DNA from: Chitinophagales bacterium
GTDB taxonomy: Bacteria > Bacteroidota > Bacteroidia > Chitinophagales > Chitinophagaceae
Assembly: GCA_013297585.1 (NCBI GenBank)
Contig: JAAFHG010000034.1
Coordinates: 1 to 16,634 of the forward strand
Direction of reading: 5' to 3'
Length of the DNA: 16,634 bases
Shown: positions 1-8,929 of the stretch, piece after piece
Layout: every line of letters starts with the position of its first letter
Numbering within the stretch: the first letter of the stretch is position 1
The notes under the pieces: generated by a model
What the model saw: only the letters and a program-made list of their open reading frames with translations
Told to the model about the DNA's origin: nothing
The model's database searches: none
Position numbers and translations under genes: made by a program

Positions 1-2547
1 TTGGCTGAATAAGCGGCCTGAAGGTTTTAGGAAAATCTTCTAAATGCATTGGTTGTGCACGGTTTACAATTTCCCACCACTGTAAGTCACTATGGCTAGC
101 TGTAGGAAAATTATTGAATGCAGGATGCTTGTCATCTAGCAAAATACCAAGCGTATGTGGTGGTCGCATTTTAAACCAAGAAGTATTCCAAAATACTGGT
201 AAAAAATGTTGCACCACTTCTTTACCCTTTACTACTTTGCCAGCTATATTTAAAAACACTTTGCCGCCTTTGCTTAATACCTCTTCTGCCTTAGCATCTA
301 ACACTTTTGTATAGTAAATGCTTGTATCGCTGATGGTTGGCAGCTTTGATGGATATACCCAAATATTCCAATCGTTACTGAAAGTAGTATTGGTAATACT
401 CACTTCAAGTGTTAGCTGTGTTGCTTGTGTAATTGCTGACAATGCATAATCGATATTACCGATGAAGGTATTTTTTCCAGTAACAATATTGGTTGGCTTA
501 AACGTACCTTTTGTAACAATTACACCTTTGTTGTTCTTTATTTGCCAATTAACAATTGCGTTGGGCAAAGTTGCTTTACCGTAATGATAAATCTCTATTG
601 CCGCCTTGAGTTGCTCATCGTTTTTATAAACGAATTTACCTAACCTTGCTAGCGGTACAGTGCTATTACAAAACTTAGAAAAGCCTTTCGCATCTATATA
701 CCCTTTCTCATCCCAAAATGCGTCTAAGACGCCTACTAACGCTGTACCTTGGCCACTATAATCGTTTAAAGATAATAGCTGAAAACCACCGTTATTAGGC
801 GTTCGCATCGATTTTTCAATTTCGTTTTTATAGCAAAGCACCTGTAGCTTACCAGTAGCTTGTAAAAATTTATCGCCTTGGTCTAACATACCATTATCCT
901 TCAAATCTTCTTGAAATAATTCCATGTTTTTGGCCTTATAAACACCAGTGTATTTCTTAATTTCTTTAAAGTTTGGAAAAGCACACCACTGACCCATTTC
1001 ATGTGCCAGATAAGGCATTGTAAACTTTTCAATGGCAGCGGTATAATCGCTTTTACTTTCAGGCAATTTATCCCAAGCAAGGTTTCTTGCACCAGACTTT
1101 ATCATGTATTCATTATCTGGAACAAGCGGCCAGCTCATAGCAACAGAAGCACCAGTGTATAATCTTCTGTCATCTCTTTTTTGCCAAAAATGAATAAAAT
1201 TAGTAAGGTACTCAACTTGTTTACCGCCTCGAGGTTCGTTACCATAAGCAAGCATACAATAAGATGGATGATTACCATACAATTGTTCCATCCTTACAGT
1301 TTCATCGTAAATAAACTGATCTATCGGTTTGCCATCACCAAGCGATGAACCATGATTTGCCCAACTTGGCCCTTCTGGCTGTAAATAAAAACCTACTTTA
1401 TCAGCGGCTTCAAATGCTGCTTCTGGCGGGCAAAAAGAATGAAAGCGCATGTGGTTTAAACCATACGATTTGCAAATACGAAATACTCTTTCCCAACTTG
1501 CAACATCCATTGGTGCATAGCCCGTTAATGGAAACACGCAGTTTTCTACCGTACCACGTAAAAAAGTGGTTTGTCCATTAATGGTAAATTGCGTGCCTTT
1601 GGTTTTAAAACTGCGCATACCAAACTGCGTTTGGATATCGCTCTTAGAACCACTTTTAGAAACTATAGTAGCTGTCAATTGATACAATGCAGGATCAAAT
1701 TCACTCCACAATGCCACATTTTTACCCATTGGCAAATTAGCAACCAACGTATCATTTTGAATTGTAGGATTAGTGATAGTAATAGGCGTAATCACTTGCT
1801 GCTGCTGACTATTAATACGTTTAGCAGATAGTATCACTTTTGCTACATCATTACCTTTTACAACCAATTTTACTACGGCAGATTTATCCGTAACATTTGG
1901 ATATACTTGTACAGCATGGATGTAAGTAGCTGGTGTGGCTCTTAATTCCATTTTACCAACTATACCGTTCCAGTTGCCTTGTGTGTGATCTGTTAAACTA
2001 TGGCTATCTGGCCCAACATTGATAGCTTTTATTCTATTGTCTATACGAATGGTAATGGTGTGTTTACCCGGTGTTAATACAGATGATAAGTCGTACTGAT
2101 GCGGCACTACAAATGTCATTTGTGTACCTACTTCCTTATCATCTACCCACACAGTAGTTTCTGTATCGATGCAGGTATTACCAGATCTTTTTGATACCAA
2201 GCTGCACCCACATAATACTTAGCAGGCGTTAACCAAAAAGGAAATTTCAAATCATCTGGCTGACGATACTTTGCATAGCGTGGATTAAAATACCAACTAC
2301 TATCGTAAATACTGCCGGTCCATTTTGTTTGCAGGGTTACTTTATCGCCTTTATTATTGTCAAGCATCGAACCAGGCAACTTAATATTATCAGCCAATGT
2401 TTTAGTAAACCATTTTTCTTTAACGCCTACATCGTTTCTATCTATTTCAAAGCGCCAATTACCAGCTAACGATAAAGAATTTTGCGCATTAGCAGTAAAG
2501 CTTAAAGCCAATAATGCTAAAAAAAGGTATTGTTTTATCATACACAT
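1..2547 (-). pseudogene. GH2-family glycoside hydrolase, frameshifted and cut by the window edge
   Basis: This reads as a large secreted GH2-type beta-glycosidase (beta-galactosidase or beta-glucuronidase group). The first frame starts at ATG 2547 (alternative ATG 2541), has a signal peptide ending in TANA-Q and the start of a sugar-binding jelly roll (LAGNWRFEID, then GAAWYQKDLVIPAS), and hits a stop at 2143-2145. From about 2170 to base 1 a different minus-strand frame carries the rest without a stop: TTVWVDDKEVG, then NWNGIVG, a TIM barrel with the acid/base candidate Glu in YGNEP (codon 1235-1237), and the nucleophile candidate Glu in HEMGQW (codon 998-1000). About 15 residues expected between IPAS and ETTVWVD are missing, so a short deletion with a frame change is likely. 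The rest of the gene is undamaged, so either recent inactivation or an assembly error is possible. The C-terminus lies outside the window. It starts three bases after the beta-propeller gene and is probably co-transcribed with it. The substrate is likely a beta-linked galactose or uronic acid on pectin, which is inference. Confidence 0.85.
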
Positions 2548-2550
2548 ATT

Positions 2551-3840
2551 TTAAGGTTTCCATTCTAGTACATACACAGGTTGTGGTGCTAAGTTTTCTA
2601 ATTTTTCGCCATCGCCTTGCCCTGCTTTTTGAATAAAAATGTGCAGCTTCTTAGATTGCTTCCACAGCTCTGTGTCGTACGATGGTTCCCAATTATCTAA
2701 AGCTGTTGTTGTAATATTTTTAGTTGTCCAACTGTTAGTTATTAAATCTTTGCAAGTTGCAGCAGATGCTACGCTACCATTTTCTTCATCTCTATACAAC
2801 ATAATAGCAGTAAGCTTTCCATTAGCTTTGCCTACAATTATCTGTGGCCTTGAAATAGGAATTTTCTTGGTTCCTACACCACTTAGGCTAAAAGGCGTTT
2901 GTCTATTACTGACTTGATTTACTTGCCAAGCTTTATCATTAAAATAAATCAACTGATACTGTGGCACATTACTGCCTTGTGGCTTAAAGTAGGTTGCGAT
3001 ATATGGGTTGCCATCTTCATCAGCCGTCATAGATGTTTGATTAATCAACTCGCTTTTTTGAGGTATTGCTAATACTACTTCTGCGGTTGCTTGTGTAATA
3101 GGTAATGTGTAAACTACACCATTGCTTTTACGCCATGTAACGCCACCATCATCAGATGCTGCATAGCACATATCATGGTTACTAGAAACATCAGCACTTT
3201 CACGCCACACCCACGATACATGAATCGTACCTTTCACATCTACACAAGCTTGCCAGTAGGCATTACGCTTGCCTTCACCATTAATTAAAACATCTTGTAA
3301 GCGCTGCCAAGCTTTAGTGGCTATACTGTATTTGTTAATAATAAAATTGCCATTACCAGAACTACCGTCTCTATAAAAAAATAGCAAGTCACCGTTGGCT
3401 AATCTATAAAATTCAGGGTAGGTTACCTTAGCTTCTTTTACACCAGTCATAGGTATTTCAGGCGAGAAATTTAAGCCAAGCGATTGTACACTTTTACTGT
3501 AGTGCAACACATTACCATGATGATCCCAAGACAAATGCACGAAGCCATCACTGTCAATCATCATGCTGATAACATTATGTGCATCCTTAACATTACCCTT
3601 AAAGTTTGTACGCAGAACCTGCCAATTATTAGTCGTTAGCTTACGCTTTGCCACTACCACATAGCCTACACTATCGTAGTAAGCCACAAACTGATAGCCT
3701 TTGTGAGACACCACAGAATTTTTACGAAAAATAGTCGTATTCACAGCATTTTTAGCCCAGCCAAAGCCAATAGGTACTTGCGCTTTTACGTTAATTGTAA
3801 AAACAACAAGTAAAACAAAAATGACAACGGTTTGACGCAT
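2551..3840 (-). CDS. BNR_4-type seven-bladed beta-propeller enzyme, putative glycosidase or lyase
   Basis: This is a secreted protein of 429 residues with a signal peptide ending in VKA-Q at about residue 21. The pattern matches BNR_4 repeat proteins. DAHNVISMMID (residues 86-96) is followed by SWDHHGN (104-110), and an Asp-box-like turn ASDDGGVTW lies at 228-236. The His-rich pair of motifs (H88, H107, H108) and the conserved NHDMCY (221-226) are candidates for the active site. Families with this fold act on rhamnose-uronic acid linkages: GH145 rhamnosyl-glucuronate hydrolases, PL27 lyases, and the PL24/PL25 ulvan lyases. I cannot assign one of these from sequence alone. In a pectin locus, an activity on a rhamnose-galacturonate or rhamnose-glucuronate bond is plausible, which is inference. 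It is separated from the upstream block by 238 bases, so it may have its own promoter, and it is followed at once by the broken GH2 gene. Confidence 0.8.
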   Translation of the reverse strand: MRQTVVIFVLLVVFTINVKAQVPIGFGWAKNAVNTTIFRKNSVVSHKGYQFVAYYDSVGYVVVAKRKLTTNNWQVLRTNFKGNVKDAHNVISMMIDSDGFVHLSWDHHGNVLHYSKSVQSLGLNFSPEIPMTGVKEAKVTYPEFYRLANGDLLFFYRDGSSGNGNFIINKYSIATKAWQRLQDVLINGEGKRNAYWQACVDVKGTIHVSWVWRESADVSSNHDMCYAASDDGGVTWRKSNGVVYTLPITQATAEVVLAIPQKSELINQTSMTADEDGNPYIATYFKPQGSNVPQYQLIYFNDKAWQVNQVSNRQTPFSLSGVGTKKIPISRPQIIVGKANGKLTAIMLYRDEENGSVASAATCKDLITNSWTTKNITTTALDNWEPSYDTELWKQSKKLHIFIQKAGQGDGEKLENLAPQPVYVLEWKP

Positions 3841-3875
3841 ATTTTATGATTCTTTTATAACCAGCTTTTACTTAT

Positions 3876-4037
3876 CTATTTAGCTGTTGTTGTGTCACTC
3901 ACTGCAACGTTCAGTACTTTATTCAGCTTATTGTAAGCAGTATAATATCTGCTACAACTTTTATTATGTTCATCATTGCAAATAGTTGAGCTATTATTTA
4001 AACGATGCAGTGTGCGACGCAACGAATGATTGGCTTT
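3876..4037 (-). other. unexplained 53-codon open stretch in the 238-base intergenic gap
   Basis: The gap 3841-4078 is the only sizeable spacing in the window. On the minus strand one frame stays open for 53 codons after a TAA at 4038-4040 and ends in TAG at 3876-3878, 35 bases before the ATG of the beta-propeller gene. Its end reads YYTAYNKLNKVLNVAV then SDTTTAK and looks like ordinary protein, but the frame has no ATG (a TTG at codon 6 is the only common alternative) and I recognise no family. It could be the tail of a decayed gene, an upstream leader, or chance. I found no convincing Bacteroidota promoter (TTTG spaced from TAnnTTTG) and no strong terminator hairpin here, although the gap is the natural place for both. 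Confidence 0.2.
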
Positions 4038-4078
4038 TTACTACAGATGACCAACAAAAACTCACACTAGTTAAACGC

Positions 4079-4867
4079 TTATTTTATAAATGCTGCAAGC
4101 GAACAATTACTTAAACCTTTTAAACCACTTACTACAGATGCTGCATTTATTTCAGCGCCTTCTTTACCAGTATGTGTATGTTCTTTCGGGAAAAATGGTA
4201 CAACTTTTTCTTGGCCTAATGCGTCGTATTTATCGGCTGTAATAGTATTCAAATCTATAAAAGCAATGCCTGTTTGTTTGGCAATTTCTGCACACCAACC
4301 ACCATAATTATTGCCACTATTACGAATTACTTTTCCATTCTTCCAATCGTTACGTGGTATTGGTGAACAAATAATAGGTGTAGCGCCTTTGGCTTTTACA
4401 TCAGCAATAAACTTGCGCATGTACCAGCCATAAGTATGAACAGTTTCTTCTTTTTTGGTCAATAAATTCATAATCACAGTACTGTCTTCGCCTACACCTT
4501 TCATGGTGCCTCTTGCACGTGAAGAGTCGTTTAAAGGGCTGCTATCATTATGCCCAAATTGCATGATAACATAGTCACCTGCTTTAACTTTTGCCAATAC
4601 TTTATCCCACAAACCTTGCGTTTGAAACGTACGGCTACTTGTACCGCCCATAGCGTGGTTTTCGATATTAATTTTATTGGTATCAAAATAGGGTTTTATA
4701 AAATCGGCCCAGCCCCAAAGATCACCATCACCTTTACCTTTACCATTTTTAACAGTGCTATCGCCAATGACAAATAATGTAGGCTTCTGTTGCTGCTGAA
4801 TGATGAAAGATGATAACAACACAACAGCCAAAACCAACCAATAATTACGAGATACAAAACGCTTCAT
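4079..4867 (-). CDS. rhamnogalacturonan acetylesterase-like SGNH hydrolase (CE12), second copy
   Basis: This 262-residue protein has an N-terminal hydrophobic segment (residues 9-23) that should export it to the periplasm. The SGNH blocks are clear: GDST with nucleophile Ser37, AMGGTSSRTF with an oxyanion Gly near 74-75, GHND with Asn107, and the C-terminal block KEHTHT with His232. It would remove acetyl groups from galacturonic acid in rhamnogalacturonan I so that the lyase and hydrolases can act. The residue three before the catalytic His, normally Asp in this family, is Glu229. It lies 12 bases after a similar gene and shares with it long matching stretches (for example VHTYG, RKF, IPRNDWK and NYGKW/NYGGW), so the pair looks like a tandem duplication. 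It differs by a GKGKGDGDLWGW insertion-like segment after the nucleophile. It is the last gene of the packed block. Confidence 0.9.
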   Translation of the reverse strand: MKRFVSRNYWLVLAVVLLSSFIIQQQQKPTLFVIGDSTVKNGKGKGDGDLWGWADFIKPYFDTNKINIENHAMGGTSSRTFQTQGLWDKVLAKVKAGDYVIMQFGHNDSSPLNDSSRARGTMKGVGEDSTVIMNLLTKKEETVHTYGWYMRKFIADVKAKGATPIICSPIPRNDWKNGKVIRNSGNNYGGWCAEIAKQTGIAFIDLNTITADKYDALGQEKVVPFFPKEHTHTGKEGAEINAASVVSGLKGLSNCSLAAFIK

Positions 4868-4879
4868 GAGTATATAATT

Positions 4880-5647
4880 TTACTTAGTTAGTTTAAGATA
4901 ATTATTCAGTTTGCAATCAGTTAACAACTTTAAGCCATATACTACAGATTCAGCATTAATGGTAGCACCTTCTACATTGGTATGTGTGTGTTCATTTGGA
5001 AAAAAGGCTTTTACTTTATCCTGACCCATTGCTTCGTATTTTAACGCTGTAATGTTATTAAGATTGATAAAACCAACACCTTCTTCTTTAGCTATTTGCG
5101 CAGCCCATTTACCATAATTATCATCTGCACGTAATACTTTCCCATCTTTCCAGTCGTTGCGAGGAATCATAGAACAAATGACAGGCATTGCACCTTTTGC
5201 TTTAGCTTCTCTTACAAATTTTCTTAAATAAAAACCGTAGGTGTGAACTGTTTCAGGCTTACCATCAGGCCATATCAAATCAACAGTTTCTTCGCCTGTA
5301 CCTTTTAATACACCTCTGTAACCAGCCTTACTAGTATCTGGCTTAGAGCCTTCGTTATGCCCAAACTGCATGATTAAATAGTCACCAGATTTGATGCTTG
5401 AAATTACTTTTTCCCATCTGCCTTCTTTAATAAATGTTCTTGTACTTCTACCAGCCATTGCTTGGTTAGAGATGTTGATTTTAGTACTGTCGAAATACAT
5501 ACCAATCATTTCGCCCCAACCACATTGTGGACGACCAGTATTGCGAACCGTACTATCGCCTATTAAATACAATATAGGCTTGTCTTGTACAGTTGTAAAT
5601 GCCAATCCGATAACTGCCAAGACAAGAAAACGTTTCAAATGTTTCAT
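4880..5647 (-). CDS. rhamnogalacturonan acetylesterase-like SGNH hydrolase (CE12), first copy
   Basis: From ATG 5647 the protein has 255 residues and begins MKHLKRF with a hydrophobic export segment. An in-frame TTG at 5657-5659 would add four residues, but ATG is preferred because the neighbours all use it. Landmarks counted from the ATG are GDST with nucleophile Ser32, AMAGRSTRTF with oxyanion Gly66, GHNE with Asn98, and NEHTHT with His222. The family removes acetyl esters from rhamnogalacturonan I. As in the next gene, Glu (219) stands where the family normally has the triad Asp. The gene starts 27 bases after GH105 and ends 12 bases before its paralogue. The two copies may handle different acetyl positions, which is inference. 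No lipobox Cys is seen, so it is likely soluble in the periplasm. Confidence 0.9.
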   Translation of the reverse strand: MKHLKRFLVLAVIGLAFTTVQDKPILYLIGDSTVRNTGRPQCGWGEMIGMYFDSTKINISNQAMAGRSTRTFIKEGRWEKVISSIKSGDYLIMQFGHNEGSKPDTSKAGYRGVLKGTGEETVDLIWPDGKPETVHTYGFYLRKFVREAKAKGAMPVICSMIPRNDWKDGKVLRADDNYGKWAAQIAKEEGVGFINLNNITALKYEAMGQDKVKAFFPNEHTHTNVEGATINAESVVYGLKLLTDCKLNNYLKLTK

Positions 5648-5674
5648 ACTATTATTCAAGGTTTATAAAGTGAA

Positions 5675-7009
5675 TTATTTAACCAATTGCAAAGCACTAT
5701 CGTTAATACCAAAACTGTGATTATTCAACAGTGCAATTATTTCTGCACCAGCTAATAACACAGGCCCATAACTATGCGCTGCATAAACATTTACTGGTCT
5801 GTAATAATAAAATGCAGGGTCAAAAGCCATGCCAGTGCCTACACAAGTGCCTTCTACCTGACCTTTTACATTAACCTTAGTACTTACAGCATTCCAAGCT
5901 AGTATGGCTGTAGGCGAAAACGCTTTTGCCTTCAACCAACCTTTATTGATACCACGTGCATAGCAATAGGCATAAATAGCAGTGGCCGATGTTTCTAAAT
6001 AAGAGTCTTGCTTATCTAATAACTGATGCCAAAAGCCAAATCCAGACTGGTATTGCATTAAGCCTTTAGCCTGCGCTTGATACTGTGCTAATACGGCTTT
6101 GTATTTTGGATGTGTTGTGGGCAAAACGTCAAGTAATTCTGTCATTGCTAAAAAAGCCCAACCATTAGCTCGCCCCCAATGAAACTGCGGATGTACATCC
6201 ATATCATTTACCCAACCATGCATGTACACACCCTTTTCTTTATTAAACATCCTTGCAGAAAACTGAAGAATTTGTTTGGCGGCATCATCGTAGTATTTAA
6301 CATCACCTGTCAACTTACCCATTTGTGCCAAAGCAGGTACACTCATAAATAAATCATCTAACCACAAGGTATTTTTCAACGGCCGATTTCTTGCCAATGT
6401 ACCATCGGCAAAGCGAAATTCTTTGGTAGATATATAATTGATGAAGTTATCTATAACAGGTCGCAAATTAGCTTGACCACCGTTTTGTAAAGTTTTAATA
6501 GTAGCTGCGCAAATAGCACCTGCATCATCTAAAGCATGTGGCTGAATAACTGTACGCAGTGGATTTTTTTGAGAGCCATCTTTTTCAAATAACTCTTTAA
6601 AAGTTGGATAAGTATCTGCAATTAAACCTAACCTAGCTTTGGTATAATTTGCAAATTTCTCATCTTTAGTTGCAGCCGTTACTGCTAGCATACCTGCATA
6701 GGTAACACCCCATTCGTAGCTAGTTAATCTATAATCGCCTTGCTTAAAAATAGTGTTGCTATCAATAGCCGATACAGCTACAGATTGGTTTGTTTGCTTA
6801 TTAATTAATTGAGCTGGTGTGGTATTATCTAAATAGTTAAAAACCTCATCCAATACCTTTTTTATATCTTCAGTTTTAGGTGCACCATAAGGTGTTACAT
6901 AATCTGGCTTCATCGCATGCAACGGTGCATTAGCATCTGTTACTTGTGCAGCAACATCTATTTGCGATAGTAAACAATAGGCAGCTAAAAGAGCGATCGT
7001 TTTTTTCAT
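5675..7009 (-). CDS. GH105 unsaturated rhamnogalacturonyl hydrolase
   Basis: This 444-residue enzyme removes the unsaturated galacturonic acid that the lyase leaves at the non-reducing end of rhamnogalacturonan fragments, by hydration of the double bond. The signal peptide ends near VAA-Q (residue 22). The (alpha/alpha)6 barrel is shown by HALDDAG (158-164), WLDDLFM (216-222) and HWGRANGWAF (277-286), the GH88/GH105 signature; Asp residues in the first two match the two catalytic or assisting Asp known from YteR. The C-terminal AHSYGPVLLAGAEIIAL (411-427) is also typical. The length is somewhat above that of the cytoplasmic Bacillus enzymes because of the export signal and a C-terminal extension. 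It follows the lyase gene after 6 bases, as fits enzymes acting in sequence. Confidence 0.93.
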   Translation of the reverse strand: MKKTIALLAAYCLLSQIDVAAQVTDANAPLHAMKPDYVTPYGAPKTEDIKKVLDEVFNYLDNTTPAQLINKQTNQSVAVSAIDSNTIFKQGDYRLTSYEWGVTYAGMLAVTAATKDEKFANYTKARLGLIADTYPTFKELFEKDGSQKNPLRTVIQPHALDDAGAICAATIKTLQNGGQANLRPVIDNFINYISTKEFRFADGTLARNRPLKNTLWLDDLFMSVPALAQMGKLTGDVKYYDDAAKQILQFSARMFNKEKGVYMHGWVNDMDVHPQFHWGRANGWAFLAMTELLDVLPTTHPKYKAVLAQYQAQAKGLMQYQSGFGFWHQLLDKQDSYLETSATAIYAYCYARGINKGWLKAKAFSPTAILAWNAVSTKVNVKGQVEGTCVGTGMAFDPAFYYYRPVNVYAAHSYGPVLLAGAEIIALLNNHSFGINDSALQLVK

Positions 7010-7015
7010 ACAGCG

Positions 7016-8911
7016 TTAGTTTTTTTTAATGGTTGAGATGTTAGGCATTGGCGGTTCTTTCATACCCTCACCCATGTAATAGCTAAGATGTGGGGGCTGA
7101 TTGTACCCAACATTTTGCCATGCAATACTTAACCGATATTGTGAATTGTGCATTAAAGTATAAAAGCGCTTGTTGGTAGAAATTGTGGTGGAAAAAATGC
7201 GCAATTCTTTGCTATCTCTTGTTCTATATATCACTTCTTCACGCCAATCACCAAATAAATCAGCACTCAAACTAGGGTTAGCTTTGGTGCCGTTATTAGC
7301 AACACAATCAAATAGTCTTGTGTTTAAAATGGTTTTTGTTTCGCTAGTCTCATAATCCCACTTACTAATGGTTGTACCGTTAAGTATTTCACTCAAAACA
7401 TCACCATCCCAATAAATACCCATGTTACAAGGCGGTGTTTTTTCGGTAATTTTATTGCCATTACAATCAAAAAGACCAGTAATGCCAGCACCAGCTACCC
7501 AACATTCAAAACCTTTGTAACGAGGATCAATATCTAAAGCCAATGCTCTGCCAGGCCCTTCGCCATCTTCACCAGCAGCAATTGAAGATTTCTTCCAAAT
7601 CACTTCGCCAGTTTTGGCATTGCGAAAATTAGCACCAGCATCGCCAAACCTTTCTTGCGTACCAAAGACTTCCAAACCAGAACGATCTGGATCTAAATCG
7701 CTCACATGTAAAGCATCTGCATGACCAATACCAGTACTGTACAAGCCTGTACCATTATCATCAACTGTCATTTGCCCATACACAATTTCATCTTTACCAT
7801 CACCATCTACATCGGCTACAGATAAATTGTGATTGCCTTGACCAGCAAAAGAACGATAGCCATTATTTGTATCAAATACCCAACGCTTTGTTAGTGCCTT
7901 ATTCTTAAAATCATAGGCTGCCAAAATAGTTTTTGTATAATATCCCCTACACATTACCAAACTAGGATGTACACCATCTAGGTAAGCAACACAAGCTAAA
8001 AACCTATCAAATCTATTACCATAACCATCACCCCAAGCAGTCTTTAGTTGTTCTGCTGTAGGATTTTCGGTAGTAGCGTCTCTTGGTGGTGTATATGCAA
8101 CAGTGTTAATTGCCTCGCCAGTTAACCCATTAAATACAGTTAAATATTCAGGACCAGCTAGAATATAACCGCCCTTATTTCTAAAATCTTTTGTGCTATC
8201 GCCAATGATGTTTCCTTTACCATCAATTGTACCATCAGCAGTTTTCATGGCTATTTCCGCTTTACCATCACCATCTAAATCGTACACCATAAACTGTGTA
8301 TAATGCGCCCCTTCACGAATGTTTTTGCCTAAATTAATTTCCCACAATAAAGTGCCATCTAGTTTATAACAATGAAAAATTGGCGGGTCAGTAAACCCTG
8401 CGTGTGAATTATCATGCGCTTTACCAGTCATATGTACTACCAACTCGTATTCACCATCACCATCCATATCACCAACAGAAACATCACCAGCTAAATATCC
8501 ATTTGGTGTTTTTAAAGAAATGGCTAAATAGGGCTTGGCATTAGACGGCAATGTAAATGATGCATCAGTTGCTTGCTCGCTATTGTTTACAATAGCTTTT
8601 ACAAAATAGGTATTGGCTTTAGTGGTATCAGCGTTTTCGTCTATAAAACATGATGCTGTTATTAAAGGATCTTTATTAAGTTTAATGGTTTTACCATCTA
8701 CAGTTTTGTAGAGATTAAATGCTTTATCATTAGACTCTGTACCTAATAACCGCCAGCTTACAAACACATTACCATTACCTTGATTAATAGCATATACACC
8801 ACGGTTCAAATACTCCATTTGCTGCTGTGCCCTTATAGTTGACAGCATCACAAAGCCTAATAAAACGCTTATTAATAGATACTTAAAGGTTGAACGTAGT
8901 TGTAGAATCAT
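7016..8911 (-). CDS. PL11 rhamnogalacturonan lyase
   Basis: This 631-residue secreted lyase cuts the rhamnose-galacturonic acid bond of rhamnogalacturonan I by beta-elimination and leaves an unsaturated uronic acid. The signal peptide ends in IRA-Q (about residue 29). MEYLNRGVYAI (32-42) followed by an N-terminal beta domain (VSWRLLGTE) is the normal PL11 opening. The eight-bladed propeller then shows repeated calcium-binding loops: DMDGDGEYE (148-156), DLDGDGKAE (211-219) and DVDGDGKDE (367-375). Conserved stretches GQGNHNLSVADVDG and GHADALHVSDLDP lie in the middle, and LFGDWREEVIYR (552-563) near the end. The length matches the YesW/YesX group plus a signal peptide. It is the central backbone-cleaving enzyme of this locus. 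Whether it acts endo or exo cannot be told by eye. Confidence 0.95.
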   Translation of the reverse strand: MILQLRSTFKYLLISVLLGFVMLSTIRAQQQMEYLNRGVYAINQGNGNVFVSWRLLGTESNDKAFNLYKTVDGKTIKLNKDPLITASCFIDENADTTKANTYFVKAIVNNSEQATDASFTLPSNAKPYLAISLKTPNGYLAGDVSVGDMDGDGEYELVVHMTGKAHDNSHAGFTDPPIFHCYKLDGTLLWEINLGKNIREGAHYTQFMVYDLDGDGKAEIAMKTADGTIDGKGNIIGDSTKDFRNKGGYILAGPEYLTVFNGLTGEAINTVAYTPPRDATTENPTAEQLKTAWGDGYGNRFDRFLACVAYLDGVHPSLVMCRGYYTKTILAAYDFKNKALTKRWVFDTNNGYRSFAGQGNHNLSVADVDGDGKDEIVYGQMTVDDNGTGLYSTGIGHADALHVSDLDPDRSGLEVFGTQERFGDAGANFRNAKTGEVIWKKSSIAAGEDGEGPGRALALDIDPRYKGFECWVAGAGITGLFDCNGNKITEKTPPCNMGIYWDGDVLSEILNGTTISKWDYETSETKTILNTRLFDCVANNGTKANPSLSADLFGDWREEVIYRTRDSKELRIFSTTISTNKRFYTLMHNSQYRLSIAWQNVGYNQPPHLSYYMGEGMKEPPMPNISTIKKN

Positions 8912-8929
8912 GACAAATTTTTGTTTTGA

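Noticed and set aside
901..1092. A minus-strand 63-codon open frame beginning MQETLLGINC
   Set aside because: It lies out of frame inside the GH2 gene, where the true frame carries the HEMGQW nucleophile motif and the flanking barrel sequence.
3862..3950. Possible AGCTG/CAGCT hairpin in the intergenic gap as a terminator
   Set aside because: The arms are only five bases, the loop is long, and no T-run follows on the transcribed strand.
4550..4777. Plus-strand open frames opposite the genes (this one and others such as 1345-1581 and 5391-5720)
   Set aside because: They are antisense to clearly conserved enzyme genes, have atypical composition for proteins and show no recognisable domain.
5648..5659. 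Four-codon longer start for the first CE12 gene
   Set aside because: The upstream start would be a TTG, while an ATG four codons later directly precedes a normal export signal.
7016..8911. Repeated DGDG-type loops in the lyase as a tandem DNA repeat
   Set aside because: They are short calcium-binding protein motifs normal for PL11, and the DNA between them is not repeated.
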